64,000 nucleotides of DNA from Paraburkholderia kururiensis (GCF_034424375.1 NZ_CP139965.1:6572001-6636000); one strand, 5' to 3'. Counted from the stretch's first letter, positions 41,172-50,696 are shown. The notes: generated by a model from the letters alone, not told the origin. A program made the numbers and translations.

Positions 41172-42182
41172 ATGATGAATGCAGGCTTTCTCATGACCAC
41201 CCACGCCGACGAGACCCACATGAACGCCGCCGACGCCTATCCCGTCGATGTCGAATTCCCCGACCTCGCGCCCTACGCCGCGGGCAACGCCGGCGTGCCC
41301 TACGTCTACACGTTCGACAGCGGCATGGCGGGCCCGCACGTCATGATCAACGCGCTCACGCACGGCAACGAAGTGTGCGGTGCGATCGCGGTAAAAGCGC
41401 TGCTCGATGCCGGCGTGCGCCCGCGCAAGGGCCGGCTGACGCTGGCCTTCGCCAACGTGGATGCGTACCTCACGTTCGACCGCCGCAAGCCGGACGCGTC
41501 GCGCTTCGTCGATCAGGACTTCAACCGCGTGTGGAGCGCCGCGAAGCTGAACGACCGGTCCGTGGACTCCACGGAGTTGCGGCGCGCCCGTGCCATGCAG
41601 CCCGTGATCGACACCGTGGACATGCTGCTCGACCTGCACTCCATGCATGAAAAAAGCGCCCCGCTCGCGCTTTCCGGGCCCCTCGACAAAGGCATTGCGC
41701 TCGCTCGCCAACTCGGCGCGCCTGCCACCGTGATCAGCGACGAAGGCCACCCCGAAGGCCGGCGCATGCGCGACTACGCCGACTTCGGCGACCCGCGCAG
41801 CGCGCGCAATGCGCTGCTCGTGGAATGCGGACAACACTGGGAGCCCTCGGCCGTCACGGTCGCGAAAGATTGCACCGCGCGTTTTCTCGCGCTCACGGGC
41901 GTGCTCGACGAATCCGACTTGCCCGCCGGCTGGTTCGCGCCGAAGCCCGACGCCGTGCGCGTGATCCGCGTGACCGAGCCCGTTGTCGCGAAGAGCATGG
42001 ATTTTCGCTTCGCAGGCCCTTACACAGGGCTCGAAACCTTCGAGAAGGCGGGCACCGTCATCGCGTGGAACGATGGCGAACCTGTGGTCACGCCGTACGA
42101 TAACTGCGTACTCGTCATGCCGTCGCTGCGGCAGTTGAGGCCGGGAGTGACGGTGGTGAGGTTGGGACAAGTGGTGGCGTGA
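41172..42182 (+). CDS. Succinylglutamate desuccinylase/aspartoacylase family hydrolase
   Basis: This is a zinc amidohydrolase of up to 336 residues. Zinc ligands of the M14-like aspartoacylase family are visible in LTHGNEVCG (His and Glu) and LLDLHSMHE (His), with a later acid/base Glu in LLVECGQHWE. The C-terminal part has a beta-rich domain (FEKAGTVIAWNDGE). It would cleave an N-acyl group from an amino acid or amine. Several ATG codons lie at the start (41172, 41193, 41220); the first is used here. It follows gabD by 43 bases and is probably in the same unit. Confidence 0.87.
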   Translation: MMNAGFLMTTHADETHMNAADAYPVDVEFPDLAPYAAGNAGVPYVYTFDSGMAGPHVMINALTHGNEVCGAIAVKALLDAGVRPRKGRLTLAFANVDAYLTFDRRKPDASRFVDQDFNRVWSAAKLNDRSVDSTELRRARAMQPVIDTVDMLLDLHSMHEKSAPLALSGPLDKGIALARQLGAPATVISDEGHPEGRRMRDYADFGDPRSARNALLVECGQHWEPSAVTVAKDCTARFLALTGVLDESDLPAGWFAPKPDAVRVIRVTEPVVAKSMDFRFAGPYTGLETFEKAGTVIAWNDGEPVVTPYDNCVLVMPSLRQLRPGVTVVRLGQVVA

Positions 42183-42217
42183 CTCAGTACCTATCGCGCT
42201 TCGGCATCGCCATAAAA

Positions 42218-42250
42218 AAGGCAGATGCGCCACCCCAGCGCATCTGCCTT
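42218..42250 (-). terminator. Rho-independent terminator of the symporter operon
   Basis: AAGGCAGATGCGC (42218-42230) and GCGCATCTGCCTT (42238-42250) form a 13-bp perfect stem with a CACCCCA loop. On the minus strand it is followed by a run of T's (TTTTTTATGG reading), as expected of an intrinsic terminator for the symporter gene that ends at 42288. Confidence 0.85.
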
Positions 42251-42287
42251 CCATGAAACAAGCCGCGATTCCAGAAGATCGCGAAGC

Positions 42288-43784
42288 TTAAGCCGCCACT
42301 TGCCGCTCGCCTTCGCGCTGCCGCGCCGGGGTCGCGAGCGACACCACGAACGTGACCACGATGTTCGCGGCCAGCGCGATGAGCCCGATGTAGAGCGGAT
42401 ACACCGCACCACCCACGTGCAAGGCGAACACCGGCTTGAGCCCTTGCGAAGCGGCGAGCCCGGTGCCGATCACCACGCCCACCAGCCAGCCGCACAGCAG
42501 GCCCGTGGAACTGAACCGGCGCGTGTAGAGCGTGAACACCACCGACGGGAAGATCTGCAGAATCCACACGCCGCCCAGCAGTTGCAGGTCGATGGCGAAT
42601 TGTGTGGGCAATGCCACGATGAAGATCAGTGCGCCGAACTTCACGACGAGCGAGACGATCTTCGCAGTCGATGCTTCAGCCGCGGGCGACATCGAGGGCG
42701 ACACCAGCGGACGCCACAGGTTACGCGTGAACAGGTTCGACGCACCAATCGACATGATGGCCGCGGGCACGAGCGCGCTGATCGCGATGGCGGCCGCGGC
42801 GAAGCCGACGAACCACGACGGGAACAGCGTGCCGAAGAGCGCCGGCACCACGTCGCTCGCCGACTTCACGTGAATGCCGGCCGCAATCGCCATGTAGCCG
42901 AGCAGCGCGATCAGCCCGAGCAGCAGCGTGTACGCCGGCAGGAAGATGGCGTTCTTCTTCACCGTGTCCGCGGACGCCGACGAAAGCACGCCCGTCATCG
43001 TGTGCGGATACATGAACGCCGCGAGTGCGGAGCCGAGCGCCAGCGACGCATACGCCGTGAACTGCGACGGCTTGAGCAGAATGCCCGTTGCGCCGCCCTT
43101 CGCCTTGAAGTAGGTGTCGGCCGCGTCGAACACGTGGCTGTAGCCGCCCAGCTTCACGGGAATCAGGCAGACGGCTGCGATCACGACGATGTAGATCATG
43201 ATGTCTTTCACGAACGCGATCATGGCCGGCGCACGCAGGCCGCTCGTGTACGTGTAGAACGCGAGAATCAGGAACGCGACGATCAACGGCAGTTCGCCCG
43301 ACACGCCCAGCCCCTTGATCACGACCTGCATGCCCACCAGTTGCAGCGCGATGTACGGCATCGTCGCGACAATGCCGGTGATGGCAACCGCTGCGGGCAG
43401 CCATTTGCCGCCCAGCTCGCCATGCACGTAGTCCGCCGCGGTGATGTGGCCTTTGGCGTGCGCCACCTTCCACAGCTTCGGCATGACGGCGAACACGAAC
43501 GGGTAGACGATGATGGTGTACGGCAACGCGAAGAAGCCATACGCACCCACCGCATACACGAGCGCCGGCACGGCGATCACCGTATAGGCGGTGTAGAAGT
43601 CGCCGCCCACGAGAAACCACGAAATGACGGTGCCGAACTGGCGGCCGCCCAGGCCCCACTCGTGCAGCTGCGTGAGGTCGCCGCGTTTCCAGCGCGCAGC
43701 CAGAAAACCCACGATGGTCACGAGCGCGAAGAAGGCGATGAAGACGGTCATCGCTACCGGGTTCACGGGATTCAGATCGTTCAT
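42288..43784 (-). CDS. Sodium:solute symporter family protein
   Basis: This is a 498-residue inner-membrane transporter of the SSS family (PutP/PanF/ActP fold), with about 13 hydrophobic helices. Helix 1 segment FIAFFALVTIVGFLAARW, the WGLGGRQFGTVISWFLVGGDFYTAYT region and GITAADY-like HITAADYVHGELG are typical. The ATG at 43784 overlaps the stop of the upstream DUF3311 gene (ATGA), so they form a two-gene unit. Such SSS-DUF3311 pairs are common in proteobacteria; the solute (a carboxylate or amino acid) is unknown. Confidence 0.9.
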   Translation of the reverse strand: MNDLNPVNPVAMTVFIAFFALVTIVGFLAARWKRGDLTQLHEWGLGGRQFGTVISWFLVGGDFYTAYTVIAVPALVYAVGAYGFFALPYTIIVYPFVFAVMPKLWKVAHAKGHITAADYVHGELGGKWLPAAVAITGIVATMPYIALQLVGMQVVIKGLGVSGELPLIVAFLILAFYTYTSGLRAPAMIAFVKDIMIYIVVIAAVCLIPVKLGGYSHVFDAADTYFKAKGGATGILLKPSQFTAYASLALGSALAAFMYPHTMTGVLSSASADTVKKNAIFLPAYTLLLGLIALLGYMAIAAGIHVKSASDVVPALFGTLFPSWFVGFAAAAIAISALVPAAIMSIGASNLFTRNLWRPLVSPSMSPAAEASTAKIVSLVVKFGALIFIVALPTQFAIDLQLLGGVWILQIFPSVVFTLYTRRFSSTGLLCGWLVGVVIGTGLAASQGLKPVFALHVGGAVYPLYIGLIALAANIVVTFVVSLATPARQREGERQVAA

Positions 43785-43993
43785 TTGGTGCCCCGATAGA
43801 CGGCGTATAGCAGCAGCGAAGTCAGCGGCACCCACAGCAGCTGATACCAGTAGAAGAACGGGAAGCCCGCGAAGGAAGGCCGGCTGTCGTTGTAGAACGG
43901 CAGCCACAACAGCGCGGCATAGGGAAGCAGCAGGAGAATCCAGCGCCAGCTGCGGCCGGATCGTCCCTCGTCCGTACGAGGCATTTCAGTCAT
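43781..43993 (-). CDS. DUF3311 small membrane protein, symporter partner
   Basis: This is a 70-residue membrane protein with two hydrophobic helices (WILLLLPYAALLWLPFYN and FYWYQLLWVPLTSLLLYAVY). The ATG at 43993 has GGAGAAG upstream. It overlaps the symporter start by 4 bases. Like YjcH beside ActP, it probably supports the stability or activity of the symporter, but this is inferred from gene pairing. Confidence 0.88.
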   Translation of the reverse strand: MTEMPRTDEGRSGRSWRWILLLLPYAALLWLPFYNDSRPSFAGFPFFYWYQLLWVPLTSLLLYAVYRGTK

Positions 43994-44389
43994 GGGTCTC
44001 TTCTCCATGGTTCTGGTCGAAAGGGGACGCCATGCGCCGCGCAGGCAGCGCATGTCGCACGAACCGGGACTGCGAGAAATGCTGGCAGGAAGGGGGGCGC
44101 ACGCAAAGCGCGATGCGAGGCTGCCAGGATTGCCGAGGTCTCCGTCCTTGTTCTCGTTCGACTGGCCGCGACGATGGGCGCCGCGGGCCGGATGGTCGAA
44201 CTCTTTTGCGGGACGAGTATCCCCAAACTCACCACGCATCACAAGCGTGGAACCACGTAGGCAATCTACGTAGTTCTACATAGGCGGCTTGCAATCCTTT
44301 CGGGCGCGCGCGGGCGGCCGCGGGGCCGCGTGGGGAAAACGTAAGCGATGGCGGCGCGCGGGTGGGGACACGCGCCGCGCCCCGCCGCT
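43994..44389. other. Intergenic region upstream of the symporter unit
   Basis: This 396-base region precedes the DUF3311-symporter unit (minus strand) and follows the end of a small minus-strand gene. It holds a cluster of CTACGTAG-type boxes (44253-44283) and the inverted repeat CCACGC/GCGTGG (44232-44250). No credible gene is seen. Confidence 0.5.
44253..44283. promoter_or_regulatory. Cluster of three TACGTA-type boxes
   Basis: CCACGTAG (44253-44260), the perfect palindrome CTACGTAG (44266-44273) and CTACATAG (44276-44283) stand in a row with 5- and 2-base gaps. They lie about 270 bases upstream of the DUF3311-symporter start. Repeated symmetric boxes of this kind suggest a regulator binding site, but I cannot name the protein. 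Confidence 0.45.
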
Positions 44390-44560
44390 TCAGCCGACAG
44401 GCGGCTCGCCTTCGCCCGGCGCTTTGCCGGGCTTGTCGGCGGGGCTCGAATTGTCTGCCGCGTCGCGCGACGGCGGCAGTTTGCTCTTCTCGTTGTCGCT
44501 GTGGCGCGGCGGTTTCGGATGCTGCGGGTCCGGCGTCGTGTCGTGTCCGGTGGTGGCCAT
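44390..44560 (-). CDS. Small disordered hypothetical protein
   Basis: This is a 56-residue protein rich in Pro, Asp, Lys, Gly and Ser, with no hydrophobic core, starting MATTGHDTTPDPQHPKP. GGAG lies seven bases before the ATG at 44560. It has no family I recognise. The acceptable ribosome-binding site and third-position GC support it as a gene, but its low complexity leaves doubt. It lies downstream of HyuB. Confidence 0.5.
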   Translation of the reverse strand: MATTGHDTTPDPQHPKPPRHSDNEKSKLPPSRDAADNSSPADKPGKAPGEGEPPVG

Positions 44561-44637
44561 GGCAAGCTCCAGAGCGTCGGCTAATACGGATACGGAGCGA
44601 AGTAGCAAGCGCCGGACCCGCTGCGCAGCGCGCTCGT

Positions 44638-46641
44638 TCAGCCGGCCTTGCGCAGCTCCGGCAGCGAAGCAGCCAGCTCGGCGTAGATCGAATCGATCAG
44701 GTCGGCGCGGGTCACGCTGGGGTCGTTGGCCGCGATGCGTTCGTCGAGCGCCTCGAATATGCGGTGTTTCACGAAGTAGCGCCATTGCACCGGCACGCCC
44801 GCGAGAATGCGCGTGAGCGCCGCATAACGTTCGCGCGTCCACTTCGCTTCGAATGCCGTGCGGTAAGGGCCGAAATCGAAGGCCGGGGGCTGCGTGCCCG
44901 CGAGCCGCCGACGCGCTTCTTCGCGCAGCATCCGCGTTTGCGCCTCGTCGACCTCGCCGTCTGCAATGGCGACGGCATACACCTCACGTGCCTGCTGTTC
45001 CGTAACGTAGCCGCGCAGCACGTCGTCGCGCACACGCTCGATCTCGCGCGCCTCGGGCCGGCCATAACCGCCCGCGCCTGCGCCCACCAGCCGGATCACG
45101 TCGCCCGGATTGCAGACCACCAGATCGTTGTTGCCCAGTTGCTCTTCGTGCGGCGTGCCGGGGTTCTTCGTGAAGCGCGCATTCGCGCCTGCGCTGCCGC
45201 CGCGCAGGCCCCACGACGCGAAGTGCGTGCGGTCGCGATTGCGGGCGGTCACCAGCGTGTTGGGGGCGAACACCTTGAACTCCATGACGAGCCCCTGACC
45301 GCCGCGGAACTGCCCCGCACCGCCCGAGCCGGGCGCCACGCCATAGCGCGTAATGCGGATCGGCACCTCGGCCTCGTTGATTTCAACGGGCGTGTTGCGC
45401 AGGAACGCGTTGTTGGCGCCGGACCCGTCTTCGCCGTCGTCCAGCGACATGCCGCCCGCGCCGCCGCCAATCGGCCCGATCGATGCCATCACCGTGCGCC
45501 CGTCGCGGTCCAGCGTCTTCACGCTGAGAATCGAGAGGCCGCCTGCGGGGCACGCGGGCATCCGGTCGGGAATGGCCTGTGCAAATGCACCAAACGTGAG
45601 CAGGTGCAGCAGCTTGCTCGTGAGACTGCGCATGCCGACCGCCGCGGGCCGCTGTGCATTCACCACGGTGCCCGGCGGCAGAATGCAGCGCGCCACGCGC
45701 AAGAGGCCGCTGTTGAGGAGAATGGAAGGATTGAGCGTGTAGAGCACGTAAACAAAGCCGACCAGCGCGAGCGCATGCCGTTCGCGTCCGCCCGTGGGCA
45801 TGTTGAGCGACGACTGCAATTGCGGGTCGCTGCCCGTGTAGTCGAATTCGATCGCCCCGCCGCGAATGCGCAGCGTGAGCGCCACGCGCATGGGCTTGCC
45901 GCGCACGGAGTCTTCGTCCGCGTACTCGGCGAAGAAATAGTCGCCGTCCGGAATGTCGCGAATGAGGGTCTGTGCCTGCTCCTCGGCGTAATCGAGCAAC
46001 GCGTACATGCCGGCCCTGAAGGACTCGACGCCGAAGCGCTCGATGATTTCCAGCACCCGTCGCTCGCCCGTATGCAACGACGCAAGCTGCGCGTGCAGAT
46101 CGCCCACGTTCTGGTCCGGCACGCGCACGTTGGCCGCCATGATGCGCAGCAGGTCTTCGTCCAGCACGCCCGCGCGCACGATCTTGGTGGGCGGAAAGCG
46201 GATGCCTTCCTGCTCGATCTCGGTAAGCGTGCGCGAAAGCGACGCGGGCACGGCGCCGCCCATGTCGGTGTTGTGAATGTGCCCGCCCACGAAGCAGACA
46301 ATCTCGCCCTCGTAGAACACCGGCTTCCACAGCACGATGTCGGGCGTATGCGTGGCGACGAAACCGCTATACGTGTCGTTCGTCATGCCGATGTCGCCGG
46401 GCTCGTAGTGGTCGATCATGCCGATCACGGGACCGTAGTCGAGCCCGACGTACCACGTGGCGCCAAGCGTTTTGGGCGACGCGAAGGTGTGGCCCTCCGG
46501 CGTCATGATGGCGCACGAGAAGTCTTCCGTTTCCTTCACGAACGTGGAATGCGCGGTGCGCACGAGCGTGTAGGCCATGCTCTCCGCCGCGGCCACACAG
46601 TAGTTCGCGAAAATCTGCAGCACTGCCTTGTCGAATTGCAT
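44638..46641 (-). CDS. hyuB: Hydantoinase B / oxoprolinase family protein
   Basis: This is a 667-residue protein of the HyuB family, the partner of HyuA in ATP-dependent opening of N-methylhydantoin, 5-oxoproline or related rings (also carboxylases of the acetone/acetophenone type). Typical segments are ESMAYTLVRTAHSTFVKETEDFSCAI near the start in shortened view, the HIHNTDMGG motif, and the Gly-rich GPIGGGAGG region. GGAG lies before the ATG at 46641, 31 bases after the HyuA stop. It is the last gene of a six-gene operon with a peptide-type ABC transporter. Confidence 0.93.
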   Translation of the reverse strand: MQFDKAVLQIFANYCVAAAESMAYTLVRTAHSTFVKETEDFSCAIMTPEGHTFASPKTLGATWYVGLDYGPVIGMIDHYEPGDIGMTNDTYSGFVATHTPDIVLWKPVFYEGEIVCFVGGHIHNTDMGGAVPASLSRTLTEIEQEGIRFPPTKIVRAGVLDEDLLRIMAANVRVPDQNVGDLHAQLASLHTGERRVLEIIERFGVESFRAGMYALLDYAEEQAQTLIRDIPDGDYFFAEYADEDSVRGKPMRVALTLRIRGGAIEFDYTGSDPQLQSSLNMPTGGRERHALALVGFVYVLYTLNPSILLNSGLLRVARCILPPGTVVNAQRPAAVGMRSLTSKLLHLLTFGAFAQAIPDRMPACPAGGLSILSVKTLDRDGRTVMASIGPIGGGAGGMSLDDGEDGSGANNAFLRNTPVEINEAEVPIRITRYGVAPGSGGAGQFRGGQGLVMEFKVFAPNTLVTARNRDRTHFASWGLRGGSAGANARFTKNPGTPHEEQLGNNDLVVCNPGDVIRLVGAGAGGYGRPEAREIERVRDDVLRGYVTEQQAREVYAVAIADGEVDEAQTRMLREEARRRLAGTQPPAFDFGPYRTAFEAKWTRERYAALTRILAGVPVQWRYFVKHRIFEALDERIAANDPSVTRADLIDSIYAELAASLPELRKAG

Positions 46642-46672
46642 TTGCGAGGCTCCGTATCAATGGCTCAGTGGC

Positions 46673-48730
46673 TCAGCGGCTTCCTTGCAGACGCTGCAGC
46701 AGGATCAGGTTCCCGTAGGCATCCACCTCGCCCGAGAAACCGGGCAGCACGCAGGTCGTGCAGTCGTCCTGAGCGATGACGGCCGGGCCTTCGATGCGGT
46801 GTCCCGCCAGCAGCTTCGCGCGCTGAAAGAGCGCGGCGTCGCGCCAGGCGCCGTCCATCCAGACCTTCACGGTGGTGTCTGGCTGGGCTGGCGACGTAGC
46901 GGCATCGATGTGCCGCAGCGCAGGCTTCGGTGTGGCCGACGAAATCACGAGCCGCAGCGCCACCACCTGGATGCGCGCGTCCAGATCGCTATGGCCATAG
47001 AGCCGCGCGTGTTCGCGGTGGAACGCCTCGCTCAGCGCCGTGATGTTCTCTTCTTCGAGCCAGCGCAATTCGAGCGGCGTGTCGATCTCGAACGATTGGC
47101 CCTTGTAGCGCATGTCCGCGGAAACGGCGAGACGTGCCTCGCCCTCCTGCCCCTGCGCTTGACCTGCCAGCCACGCGTGCGCCGCGCGGCTCAGCGCCTG
47201 CGCGTCGTCACGCAACTGACGCAGCGAGGCGGCGTCGAGATCGTAGTACGTCGTCTTCACGAAGTCGTTCTTCGTGTCCGCAATCAGGCCGCCCAGTGCG
47301 CTCAATACGCCCGGCGTAGTGGGCACCACGACCTGCTCCATGCCGAGCGCGCGCGCGAAGTGGCAGGCCAGCATGGGCCCCGCGCCGCCGAACGGCAGCA
47401 GCGAGAACATGCGCGGGTCGATGCCGAAGCGCGACACGATGCGGCTCACGCCCGCATACATGCCAGACACGGCGACCTCGACGATAGCTTCCGCCGTGCG
47501 ATACGGGTCGCTGCCCAGCTTCGCCGCGAGTGCCTCGACCGCACGGCAGGCCGCATCGCGATCCACTTTCACGGCGTTGTAGCCGAGGCTCGCGTTGCCG
47601 ATCACGCCCATCACGGCAAAGGCGTCCGTAATCGTTGCACGTGTGCCGCCCCTGCCGTAGCAGACGGGCCCCGGATTCGAGCCCGCGCTTTCGGGGCCCA
47701 CCTTGAGCACACCGAATTCGTCCACCCAGGCAATAGAGCCGCCGCCGTCTCCAATCGACGAGACGGACACCGAAGGAATATGAATCTGGAAGTCGCCGAT
47801 GTACTCGCCCGTCGCGTATTGCGGCTCGCCGTCCACGATCAGCGCGACGTCCGCCGTGGTCCCGCCGATATCGAGACTCATGCAGTGACGCAGCCCGCAC
47901 AACTGCGCCACGTATGCCGCGCCGATCACGCCCGAGGCCGTGCCCGAGAGAATCATCTGCACGCAATTGCTCTTGCCGGCCTCGGCGCTCATCACGCCGC
48001 CGTTCGACTTGGTCACCTTCATGTCCGCGCCGATACCGGTTTCCCGCAGCGCGCGTTGCAGCGAAGAAAGATAGTGCGAGACCTTCGGCTGTACGTAGCC
48101 GCCAATCACGGCCGTGGACGTGCGCTCGTATTCGCGGATGATGGGCCACACGTCGCTGGAACACGACACGAAGAAGCCGGGCATCTCGCGCTCCACGATA
48201 GCCTTCACCTCCTGCTCGTGCGCCGGGTTGCGATACGAATGCAGCAGCGAGATCACGACGCCTTCGCAGCCCGCGCGCCGCAGTCCTTCCACGGCCGCGA
48301 GCACGCTTGCTTCGTCAACAGGCGTTTCCACCGTGCCGTCTGCCGTGAGCCGCCCGGTCACGCCGAACACGCGCTCGCGCGGCACGAGCGGGGCCGGACG
48401 CTTCGAGAGCAGGTCGTACATGTCCGGTCCCTTGAGGCGTGCGATATCGAGCACGTCTTCGAAGTGGCGCGTCGTGATGAGCCCGAGCCGCAGGCCTTTG
48501 CGCTGTACCACGGCGTTCACGCCCACGGTGGTGCCGTGCGTGAAGTACACCACCTCGCGAGGATCGACACCGTAGCGCTCGGCCAGCCCTTCCATGCCGC
48601 GCAGCACCTCGGTGCCTGGGCTCTCGGGCCGCGAAAACACCTTCAGCGTCTTCAGCTCGCCGGTCTCGTCGTCCAGCACGGCGAAGTCCGCGAACGATCC
48701 GCCAATGTCCACTCCGATTCTTGTTGCCAT
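46673..48730 (-). CDS. hyuA: Hydantoinase A / oxoprolinase family protein
   Basis: This is a 685-residue ATP-binding subunit of the hydantoinase/oxoprolinase type. The actin-like ATPase start is RIGVDIGGSFADFAVLDD, followed by YFTHGTTVGVNAVVQRKG, and the second phosphate motif MSLDIGGTTADVALIVDG near the middle. The C-terminal part has LPFGGAGPMLACHFA. AGGAAAAC lies before the ATG at 48730. It works with HyuB and follows the transporter ATPase gene, which suggests that the substrate ring compound is brought in by that transporter. Confidence 0.94.
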   Translation of the reverse strand: MATRIGVDIGGSFADFAVLDDETGELKTLKVFSRPESPGTEVLRGMEGLAERYGVDPREVVYFTHGTTVGVNAVVQRKGLRLGLITTRHFEDVLDIARLKGPDMYDLLSKRPAPLVPRERVFGVTGRLTADGTVETPVDEASVLAAVEGLRRAGCEGVVISLLHSYRNPAHEQEVKAIVEREMPGFFVSCSSDVWPIIREYERTSTAVIGGYVQPKVSHYLSSLQRALRETGIGADMKVTKSNGGVMSAEAGKSNCVQMILSGTASGVIGAAYVAQLCGLRHCMSLDIGGTTADVALIVDGEPQYATGEYIGDFQIHIPSVSVSSIGDGGGSIAWVDEFGVLKVGPESAGSNPGPVCYGRGGTRATITDAFAVMGVIGNASLGYNAVKVDRDAACRAVEALAAKLGSDPYRTAEAIVEVAVSGMYAGVSRIVSRFGIDPRMFSLLPFGGAGPMLACHFARALGMEQVVVPTTPGVLSALGGLIADTKNDFVKTTYYDLDAASLRQLRDDAQALSRAAHAWLAGQAQGQEGEARLAVSADMRYKGQSFEIDTPLELRWLEEENITALSEAFHREHARLYGHSDLDARIQVVALRLVISSATPKPALRHIDAATSPAQPDTTVKVWMDGAWRDAALFQRAKLLAGHRIEGPAVIAQDDCTTCVLPGFSGEVDAYGNLILLQRLQGSR

Positions 48731-48800
48731 GCGTTTTCCTTAATACAACGAAATAACGGGCCTGGCGGACTATCGGCTGCTTCGCCGTGCCCGCGTCGCG

Positions 48801-50696
48801 TCACACGATCGTGCCTTCGCCCAGCGCCGCGCCGTGTTGCAGGCGCATCAGGTCGTCTTCCGAACGGTGGCACAGCACGACGGCCCCGTTCGAAAGCTGC
48901 CGCCGCGACGGAGCGGTCGTATTGCACAGTCCGTCCACACGCATGGGGCACCGCCCGACGAACGTGCAGAGCTCCACGTCTTGTGCGACGGTGCCAATCG
49001 GCGGCAGCTCGCCGTGACAACGCGCCGACGCTTCATCGAGCCAGCCCGCGCGCAACTCCGGCGCGGACGAGATGAGCAGGTCCGCGTACGGATGGAACGG
49101 CGGCTCGCACAGCGCCGTGCGGTCGCCCGCTTCCACGCGATGCCCCGCGTAGAGCACGACGATGTCGTCGCTGATCGAACGCATCTTGCCGATGTCGTGC
49201 GTGATGAAGAGATACGAGATGCCGAGTTTGCGCTGCAGGTCCGCGAGCAGGTCGAGAATGGCCGCGCCCACCACCGTATCGAGTGCGGACGTCACCTCGT
49301 CGCAAAGAATCAGGTCGGGTTCGGCCGCGAGCGCACGCGCCAGATTCACGCGCTGCTTCTGCCCGCCCGAGAGTTCGGCGGGCCGCCGCGTCGCAAGCGC
49401 GGCGGGCAGGCGCACGAGTTCGAGCAGCTCGGCCACGCGGTCCCGCGCGCGCTCGCCCTTCATGCCGTGATAGAACGCCAGCGGCCGCGCCAGAATCTGG
49501 CCGATGGTGTGAGACGGATTCAGCGCCGTGTCGGCATTCTGGAACACGATCTGAATGCGCCGGAACTGCTCCTTCGTGCGCTGCTCCATGCGTGCCGGCA
49601 TGGGCTCGCCGTCCAGCAACAGTTGCCCACCTCCCACCGGCACGAGCCCGGCAATAACTTTCGCGAGTGTCGTCTTTCCCGAGCCCGATTCGCCGATCAC
49701 GCCTACCGTCTTGCCGCGATGAATCACGAGATCGACGTCGTCGAGAATGCGCGTAGCGGGCAGCCCTTTGGCGTCGACGCGTCCGTAGCCGGCCACGAGG
49801 CGCCGCACTTCGAGCAGCGGCCGTTGCTGCGCGGCGCTGGAAGCAACGCCTGACACCGGTGCAGCCCCGCCAGCGGCACCCTCGCGCACGCCGCGCGGTG
49901 TCGGCGTAATGGCCGCGATCAGGCTCTGCGTGTAGCGATGCGCGGGCGCGTGCAGGATCTGTTCCGTGCTGCCCACTTCGCGTATCTCGCCGTCGCTCAG
50001 CACGACGATGCGGTCGGCCATCTGCGCGACCACGGCAAGATCGTGCGACACGTATACCGCCGTCGTGCCCAGCTCCTTCACGACCTTGCGGAACGCGATC
50101 AGCACGTCGATCTGCGTGGTGACGTCGAGCGCGGTGGTGGGCTCGTCGAGAATCACGAGTTCGGGGTCGGTGATCAATGCCATCGCCGCAAGCAGCCGCT
50201 GCAACTGCCCGCCCGAGACCTGATGCGGATAGCGTTTTCCGATGCGTTCGGGGTCGGGCAACGCGAGTGCGCGAAAGAGTTCGACGGCTTTGGCCCGCGC
50301 CGCGCTCTTGCTCAACGTACCGTGAATCAGCGCGCTTTCGATCACCTGATCGAGAATCGTGCGTGCCGGGTTGAACGCGGCCGCGGCGCTCTGCGCGATA
50401 TACGAGACCTTGCGGCCGCGCAGCCCGGCCAGTTGATCGGGCGACAGCGAACGCACGTCGCAGCCGCCCACGCGAGTGGAGCCGCCCGCAATGCGGCAGC
50501 CGCTGCGCGCGTGGCCCATCAGCGAAAGCGCGATGGTCGTCTTGCCCGAGCCCGATTCGCCGATCAGCGCGAGCACTTCGCCGCGCGCCACGTCGAAGTC
50601 GATGTCGCGCACGATGGGTGTTTCGGCGCCGCCGTCGGCCGAGCCCACGACACGCAGGCCGCGCACTTCCACCAGGTTGCCGGTGTTCGTGTTCAT
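48801..50696 (-). CDS. Fused dual ABC ATPase (DppD-DppF type)
   Basis: This is a 631-residue protein holding both ATPases of a peptide/nickel-type ABC importer in one chain. The first half (about 5-260) has Walker A GESGSGKTTIALSLMG, signature VSGGQLQRLLAAMAL and Walker B LVILDEPTTALD. The second half (about 310-560) has GESGSGKTTLAKVIAG, LSGGQKQRVNLARAL and LILCDEVTSALD. A C-terminal oligopeptide-transport extension contains Cys in CTFVGRCPMRVDGLC, which often binds an iron-sulfur cluster in this family. A strong GGGGGAG site lies before the ATG at 50696, two bases from the permease stop. Confidence 0.94.
   Translation of the reverse strand: MNTNTGNLVEVRGLRVVGSADGGAETPIVRDIDFDVARGEVLALIGESGSGKTTIALSLMGHARSGCRIAGGSTRVGGCDVRSLSPDQLAGLRGRKVSYIAQSAAAAFNPARTILDQVIESALIHGTLSKSAARAKAVELFRALALPDPERIGKRYPHQVSGGQLQRLLAAMALITDPELVILDEPTTALDVTTQIDVLIAFRKVVKELGTTAVYVSHDLAVVAQMADRIVVLSDGEIREVGSTEQILHAPAHRYTQSLIAAITPTPRGVREGAAGGAAPVSGVASSAAQQRPLLEVRRLVAGYGRVDAKGLPATRILDDVDLVIHRGKTVGVIGESGSGKTTLAKVIAGLVPVGGGQLLLDGEPMPARMEQRTKEQFRRIQIVFQNADTALNPSHTIGQILARPLAFYHGMKGERARDRVAELLELVRLPAALATRRPAELSGGQKQRVNLARALAAEPDLILCDEVTSALDTVVGAAILDLLADLQRKLGISYLFITHDIGKMRSISDDIVVLYAGHRVEAGDRTALCEPPFHPYADLLISSAPELRAGWLDEASARCHGELPPIGTVAQDVELCTFVGRCPMRVDGLCNTTAPSRRQLSNGAVVLCHRSEDDLMRLQHGAALGEGTIV

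Noticed and set aside
43992..44273. 93-codon plus-strand frame over the symporter promoter region
   Set aside because: Arg/Pro-rich shadow-like product that overlaps the DUF3311 start and the palindromic boxes; no ribosome-binding site.
44362..49075. Long plus-strand open frames (about 800 codons each) opposite hyuB and hyuA
   Set aside because: Translations are Arg/His/Ala-rich with no motif, and they lie exactly antisense to well-conserved genes; this is the normal shadow effect of GC-rich codon use.
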